From Amoebophrya sp. A120 (lineage: Eukaryota > Sar > Dinophyceae > Syndiniales > Amoebophryaceae), in contig CAJINV010000006.1 in assembly GCA_905178155.1 (NCBI GenBank), forward strand, positions 316,398-380,397: 64,000 nucleotides of DNA. The letters are read 5' to 3'. Made by a program: the position numbers and the translations under genes. Positions 53,826 through 63,451 of the stretch are shown one piece after another; positions within the stretch are counted from its first letter, which is position 1, and each line of letters begins with the position of its first letter. A model generated the notes under the pieces. The model ran no database searches, was not told where the DNA came from, and saw only the letters and a list, made by a program, of their open reading frames with translations.

Positions 53826-54094
53826 TATCAAATGCAAGTGTGTCTGGGTCTGGAACAAGGTTGGAACCTGTCATGCAGCCTTCACCTGACCCGTGACGTC
53901 TGTGATGTATTCCCTAGCATCACAGAAGATTTTCTGAGTGCTTCTTGATGCCTATAATTCTGCATGACAAATAACCTCCCCGCGTAGGACAAACTGCACT
54001 CCTCTTGCTGGTCATGCAATACACATTTTTTTAGAATCCAAAGTTAGCATCACAAGTTCCAACTTTCCAGACACAGACATGTTTGCACTTGATA
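53826..54094. mobile_element. Family A element, TSD accac, copy-specific
   Basis: 269 bp. TATCAAATGCAAGTGTGTCT to TGTTTGCACTTGATA. The gene at about 45545 reads aaatcaccaccaaatag, so the duplication is exactly accac. Confidence 0.96.
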
Positions 54095-54161
54095 ACCACC
54101 AAATAGCTCCCATTGGTCGGACTGTACACCACTTTTTTCAAATTTGCAAACCGGAGTTCTG

Positions 54162-54260
54162 TATGAACTGCCAAGGTATCGTACTCGTATAAATGCATTA
54201 CAAATCTTAATCTCCACAGCATGTAAAACAAATTTCTCTGCATGACAGAGAAAACTTGTA
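54162..54260. mobile_element. Chimeric B/E element remnant
   Basis: Starts with a B left end (TATGAACTGCCAAGGTATCG) and continues into an interior typical of family E (aaatttctctgcatgacaga). No right TIR. Probably a deletion or recombination product. Confidence 0.6.
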
Positions 54261-54369
54261 ATGTAGCAGATTCTGACTATCCGCATACTTCGTCGCGTAT
54301 CCAGCCTCTTTCGATGCCGCGTTGCAGTTGTACATGTCTAACTCTCCGTAGTTCAAGTAGATGTGATAT

Positions 54370-54428
54370 CCTGTGCAAAAGTACCGCACTCGTATTCCAG
54401 TCATGCATTACAAATCTTTTTCTTAAAA
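54370..54428. mobile_element. Truncated family B left end
   Basis: TATCCTGTGCAAAAGTACCG followed by B interior, then cut off and joined to sequence similar to 52318-52370 (ttctataaagaaattttcat). Confidence 0.7.
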
Positions 54429-54659
54429 GCTGTTCTATAAAGAAATTTTCATTTTGTTGAACAAGTCGAGATAGGAAAAATAACAGCATCCGTAAACAGT
54501 CAAGCCGCTTTTGCTCTCAAGCTACTTTTGCTCTCAAACCACTTTTATCCTCCCTCATGCTGAACTACTAGCACCACAGAAGCCCTTCGTCCCTCACCAC
54601 ATACTGCGTTTTTTGTTCACTCAGAAACGTCGCCGTGCGACAGCCCGTAACATCTTCAC

Positions 54660-55091
54660 AATATCAAGTGTAAGTTAACACGTCGTATTCCAGGTTTGCC
54701 CGTTGCGTGTGCAGTGGTAACTCCTTACATTTGTACTCATCTCTCGCAGCGCCAGCCCCTAGCTCTAAACACGGCGAAGATAGAAGAAGAAAAGGGCGAA
54801 CAAAGTGAAGCCTTAGCCTACAACTTCGGCCACAATTTTTCCGAAGCAATAGAATTGCTGAAGTTCATTCAAAGAACCCGCTTTACCGGGGCAGCAAGAG
54901 CCTGCTTGCTGATGAGTTTGCTGGTATTCCTCGAAGATAAAGATGAGTTCGCTGACGTTTGCACGCAGGGTTTTCTAGCACCATCATCATTGCAGCCAGA
55001 AGCAGCACGCTTGCAACTACTTTCGACCCGTCGCGGGCTGGGACCGCGAGTGCAAGGGAGTCGGTGTCAACCGCCCGGGGGTCCTCTGTAA
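54660..55091 (+). other. Possible plus-strand gene fragment, unrecognised
   Basis: An open frame reading NTAKIEEEKGEQSEALAYNF, then AIELLKFIQRTRFTGAARAC follows plausible GT-AG signals on the plus strand (tcaagtGTAAGT...ttccag, and a possible acceptor catctctcgcag at about 54750). It has no recognisable domain and no IE. It could be a small real gene or chance. Confidence 0.3.
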
Positions 55092-55239
55092 GTGCTTATG
55101 CAAGGAAAAAGCACGACAGCGCTCAGTAAGTGCTGTGGTGGAGTACTTCTTGTGCTTCATCTGGTGTCCAATTCATATCACAAATTGCACAAAACACACC
55201 CTCCACCAACTGCACTTACAGGCGGCTGATCGGCTTGAC

Positions 55240-56330
55240 AGCTGGATATCAAACTTCTCCCAGGCCTGCGGCAGGCTCTACTTCGCCACGGCGTTGGTCT
55301 GCACGGTGTGGCGGAGCATGCACGGCGGTCGAAGGTTTTGCAGCTGGCGACGACGAACGAAAGCGCCTCGCGCTGCCGCTTCGCCGCGGTCCGGCGGCAC
55401 TGCGTCACGCCGTAGAATATGAGTGGGCAGCTCGCTTTGGTGTCCTCGCGCGGGAGAAGACACTACGGGCGCCGGGGGGACGGAGGATCGAACGACGCAG
55501 GGTCCACCCATGTCTGACGCCGGTCAAGAAATCGCTGGCGCGGGGCCCAAGCCCGGGGCCAGAAAATTGCGGAAGAGCCCGCGGCGGGCGGGCCAAGCTA
55601 GCGATGGGCCCCATCGGCCTGGCGCGGCCGCCGGCCCTATCCGGCCCCGGCGCTGCGCCTCGCCCGCCGGGAATTGGGCCGGGCGGTGGCGCGGGGGGCG
55701 TGAGGCGCGCGCGGGCCGCAAGCTAGCTGGCAGCCAAGCGTGGCCGGCGGGCCGAGGCCAGCGAGCACCATCGGCCCGCCCCCCCGCGGTCCAATCAGGC
55801 CGCGGGCAGGGAGCGGGCGCAAAAGGCCGGCGGCCGCGCCGCGCGGGCACTGCCAAGGCCGCCCGGTCGGCGGCTTCTTCTCCGTCTTCATTGCCGAGGA
55901 CGCCGCCACGCCACGCGCGCGCGCCAAACCCTTCCGGACCTGCAAAGCCCCGGCGCCGCGTCTCCTGGCCCTTTGGCCTGTGGCTTGCACCTGGCTAAAC
56001 GTAGGCGCTGCGCCGTAAACTTGCAACCCAAACCCCTACGCCTTCAATCTGCTCCCCTAAACTCCCAATCCGCTCCCCTAAACTCTCAACCCTGGCCACT
56101 AAACTCGCAACCCTAGGCCCGAGAGTCTCAACCTGGGCCCCGAAACCCAGAACGTCGCTTGCCGCGTCGTCGCTCCGCACCTCTGGAGACCCTTCCAGCC
56201 CTGGCGCACCGCGCGGCGTCCGTCGCGCGTCCGAATAGTGGCGCCGCCGGCTGAGGAGAGGCCGGCGCCGCGGAGGCGCGGGGCGCCGAGCGCGGTCAAT
56301 CTCTGCCGTCTGCTATGTTTGTGAGAAAAC
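55240..56330. other. GC-rich island, no convincing gene
   Basis: Same character as 4.87-6.96 kb, with frames open in many phases. At about 56030-56150, degenerate 21-24 bp units (cccctaaactcccaatccg type) encode heptad-like runs on the minus strand. No family recognised. Confidence 0.5.
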
Positions 56331-57085
56331 GGAATTGAAACGCATAAAACGCACCGAGCCACTCGAGCTGGGAAAATGAAAATGAAAAGAGGATCTTGCA
56401 TTCATTTTTCTCGCTTCGCAGCACTGCCACTGTCCTTTGCTCGCGTGATCTGTACTTTTTTAGTTGAGCAAAGACATGATCCTCGTTTCATCTGTTCTTT
56501 GGAACAAGTGCGGTTCTGTCCGAAAACATTGTGAGCGTCCGAACACGATGTTACAGGTTTATCAATGTATTCACTTCCTCCAGTTTTCATGCTGCAGCGC
56601 ATCCAAGACGGTGCGGCCATGCATCTAGCTTTATTTTTCGACAAAGAAACTAGTACTAGAACTAGTAGACAATCTTGCACACATCACATCCACACTAAAG
56701 CAGTCGAATTTATTTTTCCGACTCAGGTGGTCCAGGTGCATACCAGCCTCACTTTCCAATCACCGCCAAACGACAGAGGCTGGAAAAAAGAAAAAATCGT
56801 GCTGGGTCTTCGTGCAAGCATCAAGACTTGTTCCTTTTGCTCCATCCAATGATAATGAAGTTGAAGCCACAAGTTTAATATTATAACACTCCAGACCACA
56901 GGCACAGTTTGATGAGTTCGAAACAATCGTACAAAAATGATTTATTTCTTTCTGCTGCCGAGCGACGTACGAGTAGTTGTAAGTACGTTGTTGTCTTCCT
57001 TTTCGCCAATTATTTCGGAATTCCTCCTTCTAAAATCAGACTACTAGTACTCCCCTACAGAAGATGAAGATGATCACCATCCGAA
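56331..57085. other. Intergenic, no supported gene
   Basis: Mixed composition with short chance frames. No IE termini. It is the 3' flank of the gene ending at 57086. Confidence 0.4.
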
Positions 57086-58660
57086 TTAAAAGCAATCTGC
57101 CAAATTCCGCGTTCCCGGTCTCAAACTCCCAAACCGATTCGCCACGAGCAGCAATTTCCGATGCGCCTCAGAGTTCGAAACGCTTCCCAAATAGCTCGGG
57201 TAGACCGCGCGGTTGCTTACCAAGAGGTTTTTGTACTCGTACGTCTTAGCGGTGGGCAGGATTTTGTTGTCCTCTATGCATTGCAAATACCGATTCTGAT
57301 CTGGGTCTGGATTTGCAATGCAAAATTTATTAAATGAAGAAAGCAAGACTAAGGTCTAGTACTTCTGTGGTGCATGAATATGAAAAATACGTAGTAGTTG
57401 GTGGACCCAGTTTTTTTGTCGTGCCGGAAGCTTGTTTGTCATGCACTGATTTCCAGAAGACCGAGATCGATAATTTGCATTTCTATTCGTATCCTCCATC
57501 AAAACCCTGTTCCTCGTCTCGTGCAGTTTGTTAAGCGGCGAGTTTCCGTGCTGTATCCTCTGATTTGCGAATAGCCACTCCTTCCTCTCGTTTTGTTGGT
57601 TTATTTTCTGGCGGAAAAGAAGAGCAGATGATGCGGGGGGAGCAGTAGTAGTTTCCTGCTCGTCGTTCTGCGTCCTTGTCCTAATACCGTTTCTTATCCC
57701 ACCAGCGATGAAGTAGTAGCCTTGTGCTCGTCTACTTGTAATACTTCCACCTCCTCCTTTAGAAGTACCACTACCGCAGTTCATTGCGTTGTCGTAGATT
57801 TGGCCTATTTTGTGGTCGAATTCCGCCCTATCCACCTTAAATTCCGTCAAATTCCTCCCGGTTTCGTTGTGGAGCAATTGGTTCACTTTTTTCTCGTAAT
57901 CTTCTGTCCGTTCAACCGAAAGTAGTAGATTCTTGAGGAACGACGGAACAACTTCTGCGCCGGAGTCTATCAAAGTGAAAAATCCCCCCTCCCCATATTG
58001 AAACGAAAACTTCTGTTGCTGGATTTGTGGACACAAATCAGCTTTGTCTTGCAGTATAGGACTGCAGGCAGATGCAAAGCCTAGACGGGCCTGGCTAGAG
58101 GTGGGCGCTCAGCATGGCAGACGTCTACCCTGTTGGTGCAGCAGCATTACAAATCGCCTGCGTAAAGCGGCGAAAGCTCTGGCTTTGCTCTTTTGCAGGA
58201 CAGACCTCATTTGTGACTACAAATCAGCATCACAAATTTTCAAAAGGATGCCTTTTCGATATGGGGAGGGGGGATTTTTCCCTTTGATACCGTCGTCGTT
58301 GTACTTAACGGCAGAGGAACCTGCAGCAACTCCTGTGCCGTTCAGGCCCCCGGCTCGTAGTGAGTAGCTGTCGGGAAGGGAGTGGTATGACGGAGCGGTA
58401 GCTGTACTAGTAGCGGACCTCCTGGAAATAACATTATTACTGTTCTTCCCCGCACGACTTCCTGCTCCTTTCTCTACGTAGCTCGATACACTGGTGGAAA
58501 CGAGAGGCGGCGTCAGCTTCGTTTTCAACAAACTCTCCTCGTATGTCGCGGACTCCAGCCCAATTTTTCTTGCGGTGGGTCTGTCGAATTCCGCTGTGGA
58601 ACGGTAGGATTTCTTTCCATGGTAGACTTGCAGGCCCGCAGCGGCCCGCGCGAAATGCAT
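57086..58660 (-). CDS. IE-split gene, unknown function
   Basis: Exons 58660-58290, 57967-57492 and 57274-57086, giving roughly 345 residues from ATG 58660 (MHFARAAAGLQVYHGKKSYR) to TAA 57086-57088. Both junctions are in frame after removing IE plus one 5-nt flank (KYNDDS/GAEVVPSF and LMED/NKILPTAKTYEYKN). A charged middle (VERTEDYEKKVNQLLHNETG) and a Gly/Ser-rich linker are seen, but no domain I recognise. The start is uncertain. An upstream minus frame with a signal-like stretch (MAGTRIPPIIFAISILFVF, ATG near 58817) could join through an acceptor CTACTCAG at about 58674, but I found no good donor. Confidence 0.65.
57275..57491. mobile_element. Family A-like introner, TSD tcctc
   Basis: 217 bp. 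TATGCATTGCAAATACCGAT to TTTGCATTTCTATTCGTA. Perfect TSD and in-frame join. Confidence 0.88.
57968..58289. mobile_element. Family C introner, weak TSD
   Basis: 322 bp. TATCAAAGTGAAAAATCCCC to GGGATTTTTCCCTTTGATA; flanks gagtc and ccgtc (3/5), frame kept. Confidence 0.87.
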
Positions 58661-59181
58661 CGGGGACACATCCTGAGTAGATTTTTGGATTTGTTTTTGA
58701 GATATTTTTTGTCAAGGAAAAGGAAATCAAAAAGTTGGGGATTCTGATTATTTTTGCGCGGAAAACAAAGAGAATGCTGATCGCAAAAATTATCGGTGGG
58801 ATCCTGGTGCCCGCCATGAGGAACGGCTTGGCATCTCAATTTTGAGTGCGACAGAACTTCCAAGAGGGTGGAGCAAATAAAGTTATACTACGAACTAATC
58901 TGGAACTACTGGACCTACTTCATCTTCTTGAATGCTGGTCCATTGCCGTAGTTATCGAGACTTCCAAGTGGCACGGGGATGAATTCGATAATTGGTCTAA
59001 AAATCAGAATGTTCTAGTGGCGTTTATTGGCAATGGCAACGCACGGCTAGTTGTACACAACTACGCGTTCCAACAATGAATCTGTTATGCAGAGTTCGCA
59101 AGTATTATGCTTATCTGGATAGAGTTATAATTTGTAATTCTCTAAGAGCAAAACCAAAAGCAAACATGAAATTGAAATCCT
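58661..59181. other. Intergenic region between two minus-strand genes
   Basis: About 520 bp with no IE and no conserved frame, apart from the possible upstream signal-peptide exon mentioned for the left gene. It must hold the 3' end of the right gene and the promoter of the left one. Confidence 0.4.
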
Positions 59182-62100
59182 CTAGTATAGGTTTTTTACC
59201 CGCATCACGCGGTTCCCGACATCTCCTGCCGAACGCGCTCGCGGTGCCGAAAACGACGCGACGGAGGGTGAGTAGCAGTCAATGTGCGGCGAGGCTAGAT
59301 CTAAGTCGGTATCAAATGCAAACATGTCTGGGTCTGGAAGGCTGCAACTTGTGATGCTAAATCTGAAGCATGCAAAAAGTCTGTGTTGCATGATTACCAA
59401 AAGCTGTCCACTTTCGACCAAGTTGGGAGGGAGAGTTTCTCATGCGTGATACACATGACGGAGGCCTCTTCACAGAGTTTGTCATGCTAGGTCCCACATT
59501 TTTCCGCACCTCATGGGTCATGGAAAACATGCATGACAAGTTTCTACTCTTCCAGACCCAGACATATTTGCACTGAATAGTCGGTGAAACCAGACAAAAA
59601 CTTTCGCCTGCCGCCCACAAAAAACCGATCCAGCTGGTAGTCTTTAGAAACCGGCGGGTTGAGGCTTTCACCTATCCTGTGCAAAAACATCGTACTCGTA
59701 TTGCAATCATGCATTACAAATCTTTTTCTTGAGGCAAATCAGCATTACAAATTTTCTTTCTCATGCTGAGAAAATTTGTCATGTGAATCGGTTCGAGAGT
59801 GTACCCCAGTTCACGAACTAGCTCGTGAAGGTTCCGGGCATACGAAAAAGGACAGAACCATACGTAGTGCACCTGCCAAACCCCGAAAAAAAGAGCGGGC
59901 AACGGGAGAAAATAATCCCGATGAGCTGCAGAGCATATCTTGCGGGCACCATATGTCGCAAAAAGTATGCGCACGCAACAAGCCCCGAAGGGTCTTGTAT
60001 TTTGGCGCGCGCGCGCGCGCGATTTTGGTTTGTGAGGCGCGAAGCGCTGCGCGACTATTGTTTACGGTGGGACGGCTGACGGTCGTAGGATTTAGGGGCG
60101 CTGCTTCCGATCAATGGGCGCACGAAGACCGAAGCTGTGCGCGCGGCGCTGGTTTCAAACAGAAAGCGGGCGAACGCAAGGGCCGATCGCAGTCATGGCT
60201 ACTGTTTTCTGTAATGACAGACTTGAGGCCTTTGGCGCCCATCACGGTGCGCGCAGCTGTGCTGCAGCACCATCTAAAACGACGACGCTGCGGCATTGCA
60301 GGTACAGAGCCGAACCGGGGGCCAGGTAATACCTGGCCCCCCGGATCGACTAAGTACCACTGAGATCAGGAGCGTACCTTTGGGTCAGGAACGCCCCCCC
60401 TACTCCTTCCTCCACCTGCATATTTTTTTGGCGCCGAGCATATCAAATGGCCTGTTTGTTCTAGGATATTTAGGCCCCGGGGCGGTATTGAACTGGTAGG
60501 TACATTGTTGAACCGCGGGCCCTGTTGAACTGATACACATGCATTTATACGAGTACTATCAAATGTAAAAATGTCTGGGTCTGGAAGAGTGCTAGACTTG
60601 TCATGCAGATTTTACATGACATATGACGTCTGTAATGCATCGCCTGGCATCACAGATTTTTAGCAAGCTTTCTGATGCCTATCCCGCATGAGAAATACCC
60701 TCTCCATGTAGCACAAACTGGACCCTTCTTGCTGGTCGTGCAATACAGATTTTTTTAGAATGCAGAGACAGCATGACAAGTTGCATTCTTCCAGACCCAG
60801 ACATTTTTACATTTGATAAGTACGATACTTTTGCAATGCATAACAAAAAACCGATCCAGCTGGTAGTCTTTAGAAACCGGCGGGTTGATATGAGAGTGCG
60901 CAACTCCCCCTCCCCCTCATTTAATTGGCACGCACAGCAACACAAGTGCTGACACAGATGCACGCTTTGCATTACAAATTCGCGATCGGTTCTAGTGCTG
61001 TTTCGGCTTCGGGAATCTGTCATGCAAGGAGCGCCACAGGGCAAAGGTTGGACTTGGCATTTTGCATGACAAATGAGGGGGAGGGGGAGTTGTGCACTCC
61101 CATAGTTGAGGCTTTCACCTTTCCGCGCCTTGGACTGGTAATGCGGATGAAGGTCGAGGTCAAGGCCGTCGAGGACTCCTGCTATGTTTCTTTCTTTATC
61201 TGGAACTGCTATATCGGAATACGCGAATCTCTGATTGCCGTCCACTTTTCGCACGTCGAGGCCGTGGCGTTTGGATGATGAGAAAGATGATCCTACTATC
61301 CTGTCAAACGTCCGCCCGCCCGCCTCGAACAAGCTCGCCGGGGAAAACTGGTAGCCGGTACCCGGCCCGCTTCGGTAAGTTGCCGCCTTGTGGTAATTAT
61401 GCATTGCAAATATGTCTGGGTCCGGAAGGATACAACCTGTGATGCTGTCTTTGGATTCTAAAAAAGTTTGTCTTGCATGATCAGGAAGACGGTTCCAGTT
61501 TTTGCTACGCGGAGATGGAATTTCTCATGCGGGATAGGCATCAAAAAGGCCACAGATTAAATCTGTGATGCTAGAGCATAGATCACAGGTGTCATGGATT
61601 TATACAAAATGTGCATGACAAACTCAGGCTCTTCCAGACCCAGACATATTTGCAGTTGATAGTAATATCCTCCACTGGTTGAAGGGGATTTGGGTAGAGT
61701 ACCCGTCTTGGCCGGAGTCCACTTGTGAGTGCCGTGGGAAAGCGGCTTGAAACCCGGGCGAAAGACAGTGGAGGAGCTGATTTTGGATTTCGGGTTTACT
61801 TATCATGCGAGGGTTTACTAGGGTTGAGGGTTTAATATGCGAGGCCAATTTCAAAAATTTTCAGACAAAGAGAGAATCGTTCAACAGTGCCACGAAGGTC
61901 GCTTCTTTGCAATAGATATGTTCCTTACCCGTGGCTCGCGTGTCCTCGTTTCGCAACCTCTTCCCGGTGCTGCGCGATTTCCCCCATGATACTTTCTGCG
62001 TAGTGCTTCTCAATCGGCGACTTATATTCTGCCAACTCCTGCGTGCTGTTTACCCTTTTCAAAAACCGCAGGTCCGCGTCGTTCCTACTGCATTTCTCGA

Positions 62101-63451
62101 AAAAATCGTCGTACTGCTTCACCAGATATGCGGTTTTGAAATGTGCGGCGTACATTTTGCCACTCACCGGGAACTCGGTCGGCTTTTTTCGGATGAAGTG
62201 CATAATCTTCTGGTCTAAAAACACGTCCGGGTCGGAAGGGAGTTGTAACAGGTCTTGTTCGGTATCGGTGCGGAAATTTCTAGTACCTTTGGACAACATC
62301 ATGTTGGAACTACTCCTCTTTCTCGTCGGAAGGAGCAAATGCGGGATTCTCCTTGCTGGGTCAAATTCGTAGTTCCGGGAAAAGTTGTCGTATTTTGCGT
62401 TGCCCGAGGACGCGGCGCGGCTCGTCCGGGTGGCGGGTGAAATTGATCCACCCGCTCGGTCGTCTAATATTAACGGGAAGACTCTGCCCCGTGCGAGGGT
62501 CAAGTTTCGACTTTGGGTACTACTAACAGGTGCTTTTTTCCTCGTGGAGCCTGTGTGACTGCTCTTCCTATCGTCAATTGCACGACCACGAGTTGTTGTA
62601 CTACTACCTGGAAGCTATGGAAGTGTCAGGATTGAAATCGACAAAGTTGAAATAATCTGTCATGCATAAAATGCAAGGCACGAAGCGAGTGTCTTGCAGA
62701 GATTGCAAATGAGGCGGATTGTGAGCCTATTTCGGGTTTGGGATAGAGCTGCGAACGTAGCATGACAAAGGACGCCTTCTTTCGCTAACCAGCATGACAA
62801 ACTGGATTTAGACGGTATCGAAATTTGTCATGCGCGGCCTAGAAATTGGGCTTCCAACTGGTATCCATTTCATGCATCACAAATCGTTTCAACTTTGTTG
62901 ATTTCAAACCTGACGCTTCCATAGAAGCTGCTGCCCGGGTAGTTCTTCAGTTAATATTCCGGAGGTGAGCGCAACCTCTTCGACCAGCTGCGCCGTCTGC
63001 GCCATCCGTTCCGCGACCGTGAGAGCAGGTCGTGGCGGCCTCGTCGTCCCGAAAGGAGCTCCTGCTCCGAGCGCGGAAGAACTAGAGGACGTTGGTTCTG
63101 TAGTTTTTTGTCCTGGTGCTCTTGCGTCGGAGTGGTGGTTATGAACTGCAAATATGTAGTCTGGGTCTGGAAGATTCTTACATTTGTCCTGCATGTCTGA
63201 CATGACTCGAGAATCTGTGATGCATAGAGGCATCGGAAAAGCCTCGCCTATCTGTCATGGAAAAACGAAGTTTCTCATGCGGAATACGCAACACATAGCA
63301 GCTCAAAAATTTGTCATGCTGGGCTGCGTATTGCAGTCCGGCTATCATCCACTTCTCGCATCACAAGTTTCCAAACCCAGACATTTTTGCAGTTGATAGT
63401 GGTCGTAGGGGCTCCGCTCGAGCACTTGCTGGATGAAGGGAGAGGTGTCCA
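59182..63451 (-). CDS. IE-split gene with duplicated exon, unknown function
   Basis: Start ATG 63451 (MDTSPFIQQVLERSPYDH), stop TAG 59182-59184. Exons: 63451-63399, 63139-62924, 62615-61929, (GT-AG intron) 61776-61662, 61397-61105, 60888-60843, 59672-59580, 59309-59182. Joins read in frame: PYDHHSDARAPGQK, EELPGQQLPGSSTTTRG, KRGHASHG/SSTVFRPGFK, TSGGYYHKAATYRSG, SGFTDLDLASPHIDC. The protein is basic and Ser-rich with a more compact part (MHFIRKKPTEFPVSGKMYAA, then LVKQYDDFFEKCSRNDADLR). The exon PPVSKDYQLDRFF is present twice. Using both copies shifts the frame into a stop, so one copy must be skipped or the allele is broken. Function not recognised. Confidence 0.7.
59310..59579. mobile_element. 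Family A introner, TSD gtcgg
   Basis: 270 bp. TATCAAATGCAAACATGTCT to ACATATTTGCACTGAATA; perfect TSD. Confidence 0.93.
59673..60842. mobile_element. Giant composite family B element with foreign insert
   Basis: 1170 bp between a B left end (TATCCTGTGCAAAAACATCG) and a B right end (ATACTTTTGCAATGCATA). The middle holds about 740 bp of unrelated, partly GC-rich sequence with a (GC)n run at about 60006-60021, plus a nested family A element. No TSD; instead it separates two copies of one exon. Confidence 0.8.
60557..60818. mobile_element. Family A element nested in family B, TSD agtac
   Basis: 262 bp. TATCAAATGTAAAAATGTCT to CATTTTTACATTTGATA. The TSD agtac lies in the B terminus (gagtacgatac), so A came second. 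Confidence 0.95.
60889..61104. mobile_element. Family D introner, TSD gttga, empty in duplicate exon
   Basis: 216 bp. TATGAGAGTGCGCAACTCCC to GAGTTGTGCACTCCCATA. The duplicate exon at 59655-59672 reads cgggttgaggctttcacc without an element. Confidence 0.96.
61398..61661. mobile_element. Family A introner, TSD gtaat
   Basis: 264 bp. TATGCATTGCAAATATGTCT to ATATTTGCAGTTGATA; perfect TSD and in-frame join. Confidence 0.94.
61777..61928 (-). other. GT-AG intron
   Basis: Minus-strand donor CACGG/GTAAGG, acceptor CCAAAATCAG. In-frame join ASHG/SSTVF. 152 nt, no TIRs. Confidence 0.8.
62616..62923. mobile_element. Family J introner, TSD gaagc
   Basis: 308 bp. TATGGAAGTGTCAGGATTGA to CAAACCTGACGCTTCCATA with about 35-bp TIRs; perfect TSD; in-frame join GQQL/PGSSTTT. 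Only member seen here. Confidence 0.93.
63140..63398. mobile_element. Family A introner, TSD gtggt
   Basis: 259 bp. TATGAACTGCAAATATGTAG to TTTTTGCAGTTGATA; perfect TSD; 53 nt after the start codon. Confidence 0.93.

Larger units (their letters stand above)
52365..54180 (-). pseudogene. Partial, deleted copy of the CFAP57 3' half
   Basis: Colinear blocks match 33350-33917, 39768-39857, 40530-41510 and 45507-45610 of CFAP57. The intervening sequence is deleted and substitutions are about 5% in the block I compared. The GT-AG intron of 40562-40700 and the family F IE at 41485 are shared. IEs at 33410, 40778 and 41096 are missing here, and new ones sit at 53025, 53293 and 53826. No start codon or WD40 part, so non-functional as CFAP57. 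Confidence 0.88.

Noticed and set aside
61795-61840. Telomere-like GGGTTTA/AGGGTTTAC words; similar CCCTAAAC words at 56035-56130
   Set aside because: Too few and too degenerate for a telomere or an internal telomeric array; the first lies within a GT-AG intron.
733-63398. An autonomous transposase for the IEs within the window
   Set aside because: I looked for a long conserved ORF inside or between TIRs and found none; even the 1170-bp composite has no recognisable transposase motif.
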